In this document: in pieces, positions 38,182-46,966 of the stretch
Layout: every line of letters begins with the position of its first letter
How positions within the stretch are numbered: the first letter of the stretch is position 1
Assembly (NCBI GenBank): GCA_026692725.1
Contig: JAPMUG010000001.1
Span: forward strand, 1 to 64,000
DNA from: Ecytonucleospora hepatopenaei
Taxonomy: Eukaryota > Microsporidia > Enterocytozoonidae
Reading direction: 5' to 3'
DNA length: 64,000 bases
Notes under the pieces: model-generated
Database searches by the model: none
Seen by the model: only the letters and a program-made list of their open reading frames with translations
What the model was told of the DNA's origin: nothing
Made by a program: the position numbers and the translations under genes

Positions 38182-39177
38182 ATGAAAATTAAAATAAAAA
38201 AATCATTTCCTGTGGATACGTGTGTAGATGCGATAGTATGTTACAAAGAATACATTGTCTTAGGTGGTTATGACTATGAAAATAATCAAAGACGAGGGAA
38301 ACTTATTTTTTTAAATTCAAAAAATTATGAAAAAATTTATGAAGCTATAACAGAAGGTACATTTGATTTAAAAGTGGAAGGAGAATATTTATTTGCTTTG
38401 AATTCCAAATCTTTATTGATATATCAAGATCTTGAAGAAAGGCTTAAAATACATTTTGAATCTTTTTTCAAAGAAGAATGCAATGCCTTAGCACTTTACC
38501 TTGAAATTGATGAAATTTTTTGTTATGTTTCTTTTATTAATGGTAAAATACTTTTTCTTTATAAAAATAAAATTATTGAGAAAGTACAAAACAACGCAGA
38601 ATCGACAAATATGAACAAAAATGAAATCTTAAAGCATGTATTTTCAGAAGGAAATAATTGTTTTTTTGTTAAAAGCTATGAAAAACAACCAATTTGGTAT
38701 ATGAAAAGTACAGGCAAAGAATTATTTTATGGTGATGAATCTGGCAATTTATTTAGTATAAACCTAAAAGATTTTAAAAATTATAAAATTCACATGTTTC
38801 TTTCTGGTGTCATAAACATTTTTTTCAAAAAACCTGAAGAAAAAATGAAAAACAATGAAAATGATGATTTTATTCTTTGTTGTACAACGTATGATGGGGA
38901 TGTTGCTTTTTTTAATCGAAATAATAAAAATTTATTTCAGATAGAACACACATTGAAAACAAAAGGAATTTGGCGTATGCAACGAACAAAAGTAAATGAT
39001 AGGAATATCAGCATTTGTTCTGCGATATATGATGGCCTGGTTATTATGTCGGATACTTTTAGAGTTTTAGTTCAGTATAAGGTGGAATCCATTGTTTATG
39101 GTATTTGTTTGCATAAAAATACCATAATATTTGCTGATTTTTATAAGAAACAGATATTTGTATCACAAATGATTTAA
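38182..39177 (+). CDS. DPH7: DPH7/WDR85-like beta-propeller, diphthamide synthesis
   Basis: This 331-residue protein is a beta-propeller candidate. Features shared with DPH7 (the diphthine methylesterase acting on elongation factor 2) are YGDESGNLFSINL in the middle (family 'tsdS.G.l.....'), GIWRMQ at about 268 (family 'GGvWRlkwhp'), a CSAIYDGLVIM strand (family 'aCM..G..i'), and the last blades VYGICLHKNTIIFADFYKKQ (family 'YG.dw.....latcSFYD..l..W'). The final tryptophan is replaced. Diphthamide is the toxin-target modification of EF2, conserved in eukaryotes. Assignment is by motif order, not by overall identity, and another propeller family remains possible. Confidence 0.6.
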   Translation: MKIKIKKSFPVDTCVDAIVCYKEYIVLGGYDYENNQRRGKLIFLNSKNYEKIYEAITEGTFDLKVEGEYLFALNSKSLLIYQDLEERLKIHFESFFKEECNALALYLEIDEIFCYVSFINGKILFLYKNKIIEKVQNNAESTNMNKNEILKHVFSEGNNCFFVKSYEKQPIWYMKSTGKELFYGDESGNLFSINLKDFKNYKIHMFLSGVINIFFKKPEEKMKNNENDDFILCCTTYDGDVAFFNRNNKNLFQIEHTLKTKGIWRMQRTKVNDRNISICSAIYDGLVIMSDTFRVLVQYKVESIVYGICLHKNTIIFADFYKKQIFVSQMI

Positions 39178-39289
39178 ATAAAAAATTATCAGTCTTTTAT
39201 ATTTAATTTTATATTTAACACATAAGTTTTATCATTAATGGTGTAATAAATAGTTTTAAGAAACTTATTTTGTAAAAAACATAAAACTT

Positions 39290-39451
39290 ATGCATAAACT
39301 TATTTTATTAACATGTTTTTGGTTAGTAAAATGTACAGGTAAAGATAAAAGCATTAAAAACACTAAAATACATACCTATATTAGACCACCAACACCGATA
39401 CCCACAAAAAAGCCCATTACAATGATAATAACAACAAAATCAAATATTTAA
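39290..39451 (+). CDS. Small putative secreted protein (53 residues)
   Basis: An open frame of 54 codons including stop fills an otherwise empty 330-bp gap. It starts MHKLILLTCFWLVKCTGK, a good signal-peptide-like N-terminus with a likely cut near residue 16, then a short basic linker and a Pro/Thr-rich part, RPPTPIPTKKPITM, and ends at a TAA (39449-39451). It precedes another signal-peptide gene by 56 bases on the same strand. Mature length would be under 40 residues. No CCC motif is close to its ATG, so it could be a chance frame, but the amino-acid composition is non-random. Confidence 0.4.
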   Translation: MHKLILLTCFWLVKCTGKDKSIKNTKIHTYIRPPTPIPTKKPITMIITTKSNI

Positions 39452-39507
39452 AAAAATTAAAAATTATAAATCTTGTACTTTTTATAATTGATTTTTCTAT
39501 CACCCAT

Positions 39508-40017
39508 ATGCTTTTATTTTTTTATTTATTTTTTAATTGTATTATTTCATCCGGACATGACAGGATAAACATTAAAAACTTAATTTTTAAAAGAATGGCC
39601 AAAAAAGTTGCAAATGCATTTAAATTTAATAACAGAAATCAACTATCAGAAACAGAAATCGATATAAATGTTGATGTTGAAAAAAATTTATCAGAAGGTT
39701 TTAGTTCCACAAATGAAAATGTAAGCGAGACATCCTCAAATAGTTCAGTTTTCCCTTGTCAAATATCCTTTGAAAATGAAATGTCTAAAAATAAAATGGT
39801 TAGAAAACGCATTGTCTCGATATCACAAAACTCATTAGGAGAAAGCACATTAAATTCTTCCACGATTGAAAATCCAAGCTTACCTGCTAGTCCTTCATCA
39901 CCAAATAGTCCAATCGCGTCAACTCCAAACAACCACAAAAAGTCAAGCAGATTTTCAAATTTAACAAATAAGAGCGAAAATGAAAGCAAAGAAAAAAATG
40001 TTTTTGTTTTTGATTAA
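39508..40017 (+). CDS. Putative secreted Ser/Asn-rich protein
   Basis: This 169-residue protein begins with a hydrophobic N-terminus of ~15 residues (MLLFFYLFFNCIISSGHDR), fitting a signal peptide. The rest is disordered, rich in Ser, Asn and Lys, with a Pro/Ser segment NPSLPASPSSPNSPIASTP at about 128-146. The CCC motif two bases before the ATG favours this start. An internal ATG at residue 30 (MAKKVANAFKF) would give a cytosolic form. No family is recognised. Its tail is convergent with the NatB-like acetyltransferase gene, 47 bases away. Confidence 0.7.
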   Translation: MLLFFYLFFNCIISSGHDRINIKNLIFKRMAKKVANAFKFNNRNQLSETEIDINVDVEKNLSEGFSSTNENVSETSSNSSVFPCQISFENEMSKNKMVRKRIVSISQNSLGESTLNSSTIENPSLPASPSSPNSPIASTPNNHKKSSRFSNLTNKSENESKEKNVFVFD

Positions 40018-40064
40018 TTAAAACAGTGTGTCGTATTACATAATATACCATTAAAGGACAATAA

Positions 40065-40658
40065 TTAGTCAGAATCATTCATTTGATGTGAATAAATATT
40101 ACGTTCACTTTTTATAGCCCCATCTTTAACCTTTACCATTTCTAGTGCATCTGCATTTGGAGAATCGTAATATCCATATATTTTTCTTCTTATTTCAAAT
40201 CCATGTTTGTAGTAAAAACATATTGCATTCTGGTTATCTTCCCTTACAAATAATTTAAGAAAATCTCCTTCCAAATAATGCATAAACTTTAAAAGTTCAG
40301 AACCAATTCCGGTTCTTCTTGTAATAAAACTTACGCTTAATGAAAAAATCTGATGGCCTTTTAATTTATATTGTTTTGTAGAATATTCTCTGTCATCTTC
40401 AAGACTAAGATGTTTAGTAGTTTTATAACCAAAGATATATCCATAAATCGTATTGCTTGAGTTTGTAAGGTTATTTACGTATTCTAAACCTCCTGAAAAG
40501 TTACAATCAAAAATTTTTGTACAGTAAAATGGAATATTTTTATTATGCAACATATGCTCTAAATAATAGTCTAATGTAAAATTTTCTGTAAAACCATCTA
40601 AATTACACATGTCCATTTGAAAAATATTTTCTGGTAAAAATTTGTCAAATGTAAACAT
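40065..40658 (-). CDS. NAA20: NatB catalytic subunit NAA20-like acetyltransferase
   Basis: This 197-residue GNAT protein opens FDKFLPENIFQMDMCNLDGF followed by TENFTLDYYLEHM, the 'f...Dlf.fn.iNLD.lTE.y...fYl.yl' signature of NAA20, the catalytic subunit of NatB that acetylates N-termini starting Met-Asp, Met-Glu and Met-Asn. The acetyl-CoA loop RRTGIGSELLKFM (R-x-x-G-x-G) and the strand LFVREDNQNAICFYYKHGF (family 'LFVR.sN..Ai..Y...Gy') complete the fold, and YGYYDSPNADALEM matches the C-terminal 'YY....eDAydM'. A central low-complexity insert lies at about 50-85. Its partner NAA25 is not in this window. Confidence 0.85.
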   Translation of the reverse strand: MFTFDKFLPENIFQMDMCNLDGFTENFTLDYYLEHMLHNKNIPFYCTKIFDCNFSGGLEYVNNLTNSSNTIYGYIFGYKTTKHLSLEDDREYSTKQYKLKGHQIFSLSVSFITRRTGIGSELLKFMHYLEGDFLKLFVREDNQNAICFYYKHGFEIRRKIYGYYDSPNADALEMVKVKDGAIKSERNIYSHQMNDSD

Positions 40659-40678
40659 AAAAAGGATAAAAAATAATT

Positions 40679-42184
40679 TTACTTATTAAAAAAAACAACA
40701 GGTGACTCACGAATAAAGTTAAGATCAACTTTATGTCCTACTAAATCTCGTATGTTGTTAAGACCATATCTAATCATGGCTGGTCTTTCTAAACTCAATC
40801 CCCATGCTATGATCGTTACATCAGATGGAAATCCCATGGGAAGTAGCATTTCAGGTCTAAAAATACCGCTGTTTCCCAATTCCACCCATTTTCCCAATCC
40901 TTCGTGGAATCCAAAAATTTCCATAGAAGGCTCTGTGTATGGGTTAAAAGCAGGTTTAAAACGCAATTTTTCAATTCCCAATTTTTTGAAAAAGGATTGC
41001 AAGACAGAAATAAGTTCCTTTAATGTAAGTTCTTTTCCCACTACAATTCCTTCCACCTGGTGAAACTCGGCTAAATGTGTAGCATCAACGGTTTCATTTC
41101 TAAAAACTTTATCTATGGAAAAAAATTTATAGTCGTAATGTCCTGTTTTTCTTATTTTTTCTGCTATTTTATACAACAACCTGGCAGAAATTGCAGTGGT
41201 GTGTGTTCTTAAAATATTTTTGGTTGCTTCTTCAATTTTCCACAGATTTTTATGCCCAATACTAAAGCACTTAAACTCTTCCTTTATATTGTCATAAGTG
41301 CTTGAATGAATATCAGAAACTCTTTTTAAATATTTCGCATCTACTTCTTCTAACGAATTGTTTGAAGGCAAACCTACGAAAAAAGTATCTTGAGATTCCC
41401 TAGATGGATGGTTTTGTGGCTGAAATAATGCATCAAAATTCCAAAAACTGCTCTCAACATATTTATTGGTGTCCATTTCCGTGAATCCCATTTCTAAAAA
41501 TATCTTTTTATATTCATCTTTGATTTTCATAAGTGGATGTATGGAACCACACTGAACCTGGTTACTTTCTACGTCAAAATTGTATGGTTTTAATTTTTTT
41601 TCATCTACTTCAAATAAATTATCGGCTGTAAGTTCTGTAACAAATGCAATACTTTCTTTTCCAAATAATTTACCTTTTGTTATTTTATAAATGTTTGCTT
41701 TTTTAACTTCAATAAATTTTCTTTTTTTAAGCATTTTCAAATCTTGTATCTGTATGTCGTTTTTTACCATATATTCTTCATTATCATTTAAATTATTCTT
41801 AACCAAATTATTCTCAATTAAAATCTTAACATTATCCTCAATTTCATCATTCTTTTTATTGAGCCAATTATTTTTGTAAATATTGGCAACTGCTTCTTTG
41901 TTTTCTATTTCTTTGATATCCTTAATCTCCATGTTTAATATTTTCTTTATAAACGTATATTCTGGTGTTCCATTTTTAAGCACGTCAATTCCCTTTTCAG
42001 TTAGAAAAAGTTGTGTGTTTTGCTCAATTTCAAACTCAACAATTTCTTTACTTGATAATGAGAGCAATAGTGAATGTAGATCATTTAAATTACATTTTAA
42101 TTCATATGAATAAACAATATCCTTGCTATCTAGTGCTGTTAAAATAATATCTTTTAAAGGTGTTGTTTTATTTTTATCCATCAT
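40679..42184 (-). CDS. FRS2: Phenylalanyl-tRNA synthetase alpha subunit
   Basis: This 501-residue protein is the alpha subunit of cytosolic PheRS, which with beta charges tRNA-Phe. The N-terminal ~200 residues have the winged-helix tRNA-binding modules (DSKDIVYSYELKCNLNDLHS and following). The class II catalytic core starts at about 210 (GSIHPLMKIKDEYKKIFLEM) and contains FWNFDALFQPQNHPSRESQD (motif 1/2 region), VFRNETVDATHLAEFHQVEG and the motif 3 region near the end, WGLSLERPAMIRYG. The PheRS-specific FKPAFNPYTEPSMEIFG is present. Size matches eukaryotic alpha subunits. A CCC motif lies within 10-15 bases upstream of the ATG on the minus strand. Confidence 0.95.
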   Translation of the reverse strand: MMDKNKTTPLKDIILTALDSKDIVYSYELKCNLNDLHSLLLSLSSKEIVEFEIEQNTQLFLTEKGIDVLKNGTPEYTFIKKILNMEIKDIKEIENKEAVANIYKNNWLNKKNDEIEDNVKILIENNLVKNNLNDNEEYMVKNDIQIQDLKMLKKRKFIEVKKANIYKITKGKLFGKESIAFVTELTADNLFEVDEKKLKPYNFDVESNQVQCGSIHPLMKIKDEYKKIFLEMGFTEMDTNKYVESSFWNFDALFQPQNHPSRESQDTFFVGLPSNNSLEEVDAKYLKRVSDIHSSTYDNIKEEFKCFSIGHKNLWKIEEATKNILRTHTTAISARLLYKIAEKIRKTGHYDYKFFSIDKVFRNETVDATHLAEFHQVEGIVVGKELTLKELISVLQSFFKKLGIEKLRFKPAFNPYTEPSMEIFGFHEGLGKWVELGNSGIFRPEMLLPMGFPSDVTIIAWGLSLERPAMIRYGLNNIRDLVGHKVDLNFIRESPVVFFNK

Positions 42185-42363
42185 AAATCTTAGGGTAAAG
42201 TTTTATTTTTAAATATTTTAAGAAAAAATTGGTTCTTATTTGAATTTGCAACAGATTTTACTTATTTACTAAATTAAAATTTAAGAATTTTTTTAAGTTT
42301 AAAAATATTTAAAATATTACGGATATACCCTTATTTTAAAAATAGAATTTTATAAGCAAACAA

Positions 42364-43635
42364 ATGGGACAAAAGCCAGATGAAATTGAAAAAGACAACA
42401 CTACTTTAAATTTAAAGAGAAAGAAGAAAGTAAAGGAAAACAAAAACAAAACAAACATTCCAACATTTGCACCCAAACTTAAATGCAAGCTTAGGTTACT
42501 TAAATTACAAAAGGTCAAGGCATTTATGTCCATTGAAGACGATTTGTTAGCATTGGCTGACGCAGACATAGACAATGAGCAAAAAATGTCGCATAAAGCC
42601 AAAGTCGAACAGTTTAGAGGAGATACTCTAGCAGTAGGAACTCTTGAAGAATTTATAGGTGAAAATAATGCAATCGTATCTTCACCCAATGGATTTGAAT
42701 ATTACGTTAATATAATGAGTTTTGTAGACAAAGATTTGTTAGAGCCAGGATGTACTGTTTTGTTGAATAATAAGGATCATTTTGTGGTGGGCGTTTTAGG
42801 AAATTCGGACTTTGATCCAGCGGTGTCAGTTATGAAATTGGAGAGAGCGCCATCAGAAACATACGCCGATATAGGTGGGTTGGAAACACAAATACAGGAA
42901 ATTAAGGAATCTGTTGAATTACCATTGACAAATCCAGAACTTTTTTCAGAAATGGGAATAAAATCACCAAAGGGTGTAATTTTATATGGTGAGCCAGGAA
43001 CGGGAAAAACTCTCTTAGCAAAAGCTGTGGCAAATCAAACAAGTGCTACTTTTTTAAGAATAGTTGGTTCTGAGCTAATTCAAAAATATATGGGTGAAGG
43101 ACCAAGACTTGTGAGAGAGCTTTTTAAAATGGCTGATGCAAATGCACCTTCTATTATTTTTATTGATGAAGTAGACGCAGTTGGTCGCAAAAGATTTGAC
43201 AATGCAAGTTCAGGTGATCGTGAAGTACAAACAACCATGTTGGAACTTCTAAATCAGCTTGATGGTTTCGACAACAGGGATGATATTAAGGTCATTATGG
43301 CAACCAACAAAATAGAAAATTTAGACCCAGCACTTATTAGACCAGGAAGAATTGATAGGAAGATATATTTTGGGTTGCCTGACGCAGATACAAAGAGAAA
43401 TATTTTTAAAATACACACGTCAAGAATGACACTAGCAGAAGACGTTGATTTGGAAGAAATGGTGACAACCAAAGAAGATTTAAACGGGTCTGATATAAAA
43501 GCAATATGCACAGAAGCAGGAATGAGTGCATTAAGAGAAAGAAGAAAGTATGTTAGTATGGAAGATTTTAAAAAAGCCAGGGAAAAGGTGTTTTATTTGA
43601 AAAAGTCAGACAAACCGCATGGATTTTATGCATAA
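42364..43635 (+). CDS. RPT2: 26S proteasome regulatory ATPase RPT2
   Basis: This 423-residue AAA ATPase is RPT2 (PSMC1), a ring subunit of the 19S particle that unfolds substrates and opens the 20S gate. It opens MGQKPDE with a penultimate glycine suited to N-myristoylation, a hallmark of RPT2. It has the coiled coil and OB domain (SVGTLEE-like [20 protein letters not shown]), Walker A GEPGTGKT, Walker [12 protein letters not shown], the second region of homology [14 protein letters not shown], and a C-terminal FYA that fits the HbYX gate-opening motif. Walker A has Glu-Pro rather than the common Pro-Pro. Length is close to that of other eukaryotes (about 440). Confidence 0.97.
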   Translation: MGQKPDEIEKDNTTLNLKRKKKVKENKNKTNIPTFAPKLKCKLRLLKLQKVKAFMSIEDDLLALADADIDNEQKMSHKAKVEQFRGDTLAVGTLEEFIGENNAIVSSPNGFEYYVNIMSFVDKDLLEPGCTVLLNNKDHFVVGVLGNSDFDPAVSVMKLERAPSETYADIGGLETQIQEIKESVELPLTNPELFSEMGIKSPKGVILYGEPGTGKTLLAKAVANQTSATFLRIVGSELIQKYMGEGPRLVRELFKMADANAPSIIFIDEVDAVGRKRFDNASSGDREVQTTMLELLNQLDGFDNRDDIKVIMATNKIENLDPALIRPGRIDRKIYFGLPDADTKRNIFKIHTSRMTLAEDVDLEEMVTTKEDLNGSDIKAICTEAGMSALRERRKYVSMEDFKKAREKVFYLKKSDKPHGFYA

Positions 43636-43869
43636 ATAAAATAAAACTTATAAAAATTTTAATTTTTTATCATGTAACAAATAAATTTATACTTAAAAGG
43701 ATATTACATGCATCTTTTATACTATTTAGGTTTAACTATTTTTTAAGAAAAAAAATTAAGTAAAATATTTAAACTATCTATTAAATAAAAAAAATAACGC
43801 ATATATTATTTGTTTATTCTTTTGTAACACCTCATTACAAATGAATAAACAAAACAAAATATCTAAATA

Positions 43870-46758
43870 ATGTCACTGTTCTTTTTATCAGAAATTGTTT
43901 TTTTAAACAATATAAAGCGTATTTCACATGTAAATTGTTTAGACAACAGCAATTTTTTAGCATTTGCCAAGAAATTACAGCAAACAAACTCTGAAAATGT
44001 AAACGGAAAACAAAAAGAAAGTTCAAATTTAAAAAGCAGCAATTTAATATGTTCAACAGCAAACAATGTCAATTGTGTTCAGAGAAATTCAAATTTAAAT
44101 TGTTATAAACCTGAAATAACAAAAGACATAAATATTTCAAAAGATAATGTAAGAACAACGTGTGATTATAATGGAAGTGTATGTATAATTAATAGACCAA
44201 TTTCTTTTAATGATCTTTCAAACAATGATTTCTGCAAGTATGTTTTATATTACGATAACCATCCCTTTACCTCCACAAGTGACCAACATATTTACAGCAA
44301 GGTAGTTTCAGATTACTTGGACAGAGCAATAAAGTGCAAAAATGAAATTATTTACAGCAGTGGAGACAAAAATATTGTTGTAAAAGACAATGACATCAAA
44401 ATATCAGAAAGAGAGAAACCAAACATTTGTAAAGAGCCCACGGTGTCTAAAATCAGCACGTGTACAATGCCTTGTAATAAAACAATAATTGTAAATGGAG
44501 TAACAACTATTTTCAATGATGGAAAAACAACAACTTGTTCATCTTCATTTCAAAGCAACACCATAACTCTTCCTCCTGTTACAACGACTGTTTCTAACAT
44601 AATAAGCACGACACTTGTTAACACTGTAAGCACGACGCTCTTTAACACAGTTGAAGTTCCAAAACCAATTCTTATAGCACATGGAAATGACCAAAAATGT
44701 TCTTCAAAAAATAAAATAGATGGAGAAACTCTTAAAAATATTACTGTATTGGTTAAAGAAATTTTAAATAATGGTAAAAGAAAAAACAAAGAAAATCACT
44801 GCAATGAATCAGATACAAGCAATGAGTGTTCTATAAGTTCTGAAAGTGATTCAGGTGTTGAATCTATAAACAAAAAAGAAAATGATAAAAATTCTAATAA
44901 TTTAAAAAATTCTAACAAAAAGAACAAATTAAAAACGCTGATATTAAATTTATTACAAAGTAACTCAGAAAATTCAATGCATAATAACCTATTAGGATGG
45001 GATCAATTGAAGGAAAAACTTAAAAAACACAGTAAGGTGCACGTAAAAGAATGTAAAAACAAACATACAAAAACTTCAAATCATGAAAAAACTAAAAAAG
45101 TCATTACTGTTACAGCTACAGCATCTCAAGAACAAAATAAAAACACAGACGAATCAGAAAATAACCATAGCATCACCAATGAAATTATAAGCCAGTTTAA
45201 AAAAGAAAACAATACACTTATGGAAATACAAAAGAAAGAGAGGGAAAAATTTGAGCAGGAAAGAAAAGCACAAGAAAAATTTAAAGCAGAATTAGAAAAA
45301 AAGGAAAAAGAATTAGAGAAAAAAGAGAGAAAAATTAAAGAAGACATAGAAAAAATGAAAAAAGAAAAATCTCAAAAAAATAACAAAAAAGACAGTGAAA
45401 ACAAACCAAAAGACAAAAACATCAATGAAAATGAAGATAAAGATAAAAAACCTGAAATATCCACAAAAGAAGAAAAACAACAAAATGATCAATATACAAC
45501 AAATCATTTGGTAGATGAACTTTTAACGTTTATTAATAAAAATGAAAGAAGTGAAGAAGATATTTTAAAACTGATAAATTTAATTTCAGCAGTTAAAAAC
45601 AATAAAAACAAAGCACAATTTACAAAAATGTTACCAACTGTAACAGTAACAGTAAATGAAAAAAGTACGGTGATTGGAAGTAATTTTTCTAATAATGTTT
45701 CAAACACAAAAGATACTTTAGAAAAATCATTGTCTCAAAAAACTACTTCGCCTAATGTTACAAGTACAGCAACTGCAGAAATAACAACAAGTAGTTTGAA
45801 TAAAAATACACCTGAAAATGACAATAAAGATAGCACCAAACAAAAAGAAACAAATAAAGAGGTCAATACAGTGACAGATTTTACATCATTCATTGAAAAA
45901 ATAAAAGACACACTTAAAATAAAAAATAAAAAACCATATTACAGTGATTTAGAAATAGAAAAACTTAAACGTGAGGTAGAAGAAAAAGACAAGGAACTCG
46001 AAGAACTGAGAGAAATGCAAAAAAGTCAAAAAATGAAGCATTTAGAAGAAGAAGAGTTTTTTGAATTAAAAAAGAAATTTAAGGAATTATCAGAAAAAAG
46101 AGATAAAAAGGTAAAAGATTTAGAAAAAACAGGAAATTTGACATATGCAGAAAAAACAGAACACGATAGCAAAAAATCCAATAAAAAAAGAAAAAATAAA
46201 CGCCTTCAAAATTTAAGCTCTTCAAGTGAGAGTAGTTTATCAAAAACAACAAATGATACAGACGAGCCAGAAGTTTCAACAAGTTCAAAAAGAAATTTTA
46301 AAATTAAATCAAAAAATAAAAACACAAAATCATCCAATAATGATAGAATTACAATTACAGCAACTAAAACAGTTCATGCATCAAAAGAAGATTTGCCTTT
46401 AGATAATAAGGATATAACAAAATCAACAGAGAAAGGAGGGAATAAAACGAAAGATAATAAAAATTCAGTAACTTCAAATGGAATAACAACAAAAAATACT
46501 ACATCATACGATAAAATATTAACAACTACGGATAAAAAAGATAAATGCATGGAAAAAGAATCAAAGGTCACTGAAAAAAATCCAAAAACCATAGAAAATG
46601 TTACTACTTGTTTAAATGATGAACAGTGTGAAAAACAAGTTAACCTTAAGTCTGCTGAAATTACACTAAAAGATACAAACACAAATAAAAATATTAAAAT
46701 CAACATACCTATGAAGGAAATAAATGAAGCAATTCTATCTGCAAACGAGAATCATTAA
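43870..46758 (+). CDS. Large low-complexity Lys/Asn/Thr-rich coiled-coil protein
   Basis: This 962-residue protein has no recognised domain. The first ~25 residues are hydrophobic enough for a signal peptide, although an internal Glu weakens this. Three kinds of region alternate: Thr/Val-rich strands (TTTVSNIISTTLVNTVSTTL near 240-260), long charged coiled coils (about 440-520 and 690-760), and disordered Lys/Asn/Ser tracts. Short Thr-rich motifs recur in different places, such as VITVTATAS, TVTVTVNEKS and ITITATKTV. Composition would suit a structural, surface or spore-wall protein, but that is speculative. An intron-free frame of this size is certainly a gene. An ATG further in could be the real start. 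Confidence 0.85.
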   Translation: MSLFFLSEIVFLNNIKRISHVNCLDNSNFLAFAKKLQQTNSENVNGKQKESSNLKSSNLICSTANNVNCVQRNSNLNCYKPEITKDINISKDNVRTTCDYNGSVCIINRPISFNDLSNNDFCKYVLYYDNHPFTSTSDQHIYSKVVSDYLDRAIKCKNEIIYSSGDKNIVVKDNDIKISEREKPNICKEPTVSKISTCTMPCNKTIIVNGVTTIFNDGKTTTCSSSFQSNTITLPPVTTTVSNIISTTLVNTVSTTLFNTVEVPKPILIAHGNDQKCSSKNKIDGETLKNITVLVKEILNNGKRKNKENHCNESDTSNECSISSESDSGVESINKKENDKNSNNLKNSNKKNKLKTLILNLLQSNSENSMHNNLLGWDQLKEKLKKHSKVHVKECKNKHTKTSNHEKTKKVITVTATASQEQNKNTDESENNHSITNEIISQFKKENNTLMEIQKKEREKFEQERKAQEKFKAELEKKEKELEKKERKIKEDIEKMKKEKSQKNNKKDSENKPKDKNINENEDKDKKPEISTKEEKQQNDQYTTNHLVDELLTFINKNERSEEDILKLINLISAVKNNKNKAQFTKMLPTVTVTVNEKSTVIGSNFSNNVSNTKDTLEKSLSQKTTSPNVTSTATAEITTSSLNKNTPENDNKDSTKQKETNKEVNTVTDFTSFIEKIKDTLKIKNKKPYYSDLEIEKLKREVEEKDKELEELREMQKSQKMKHLEEEEFFELKKKFKELSEKRDKKVKDLEKTGNLTYAEKTEHDSKKSNKKRKNKRLQNLSSSSESSLSKTTNDTDEPEVSTSSKRNFKIKSKNKNTKSSNNDRITITATKTVHASKEDLPLDNKDITKSTEKGGNKTKDNKNSVTSNGITTKNTTSYDKILTTTDKKDKCMEKESKVTEKNPKTIENVTTCLNDEQCEKQVNLKSAEITLKDTNTNKNIKINIPMKEINEAILSANENH

Positions 46759-46966
46759 ATAACTTATAAAAACAATAAGCATTATTTATTAAGAATCAAA
46801 TATCATTTCTTTATAGGTGACATTTGGTTAAAAATTTTTGTATTAATTTTTTAAGTTTTTATATTAGTCTTATATTAAAAACCAACATTTTCTTCTTCTT
46901 TTTCATAAATTTTTTATTATCTATCAATAAAAAATCGAATATTCAATCATTTTTCCCCTAAAAATT

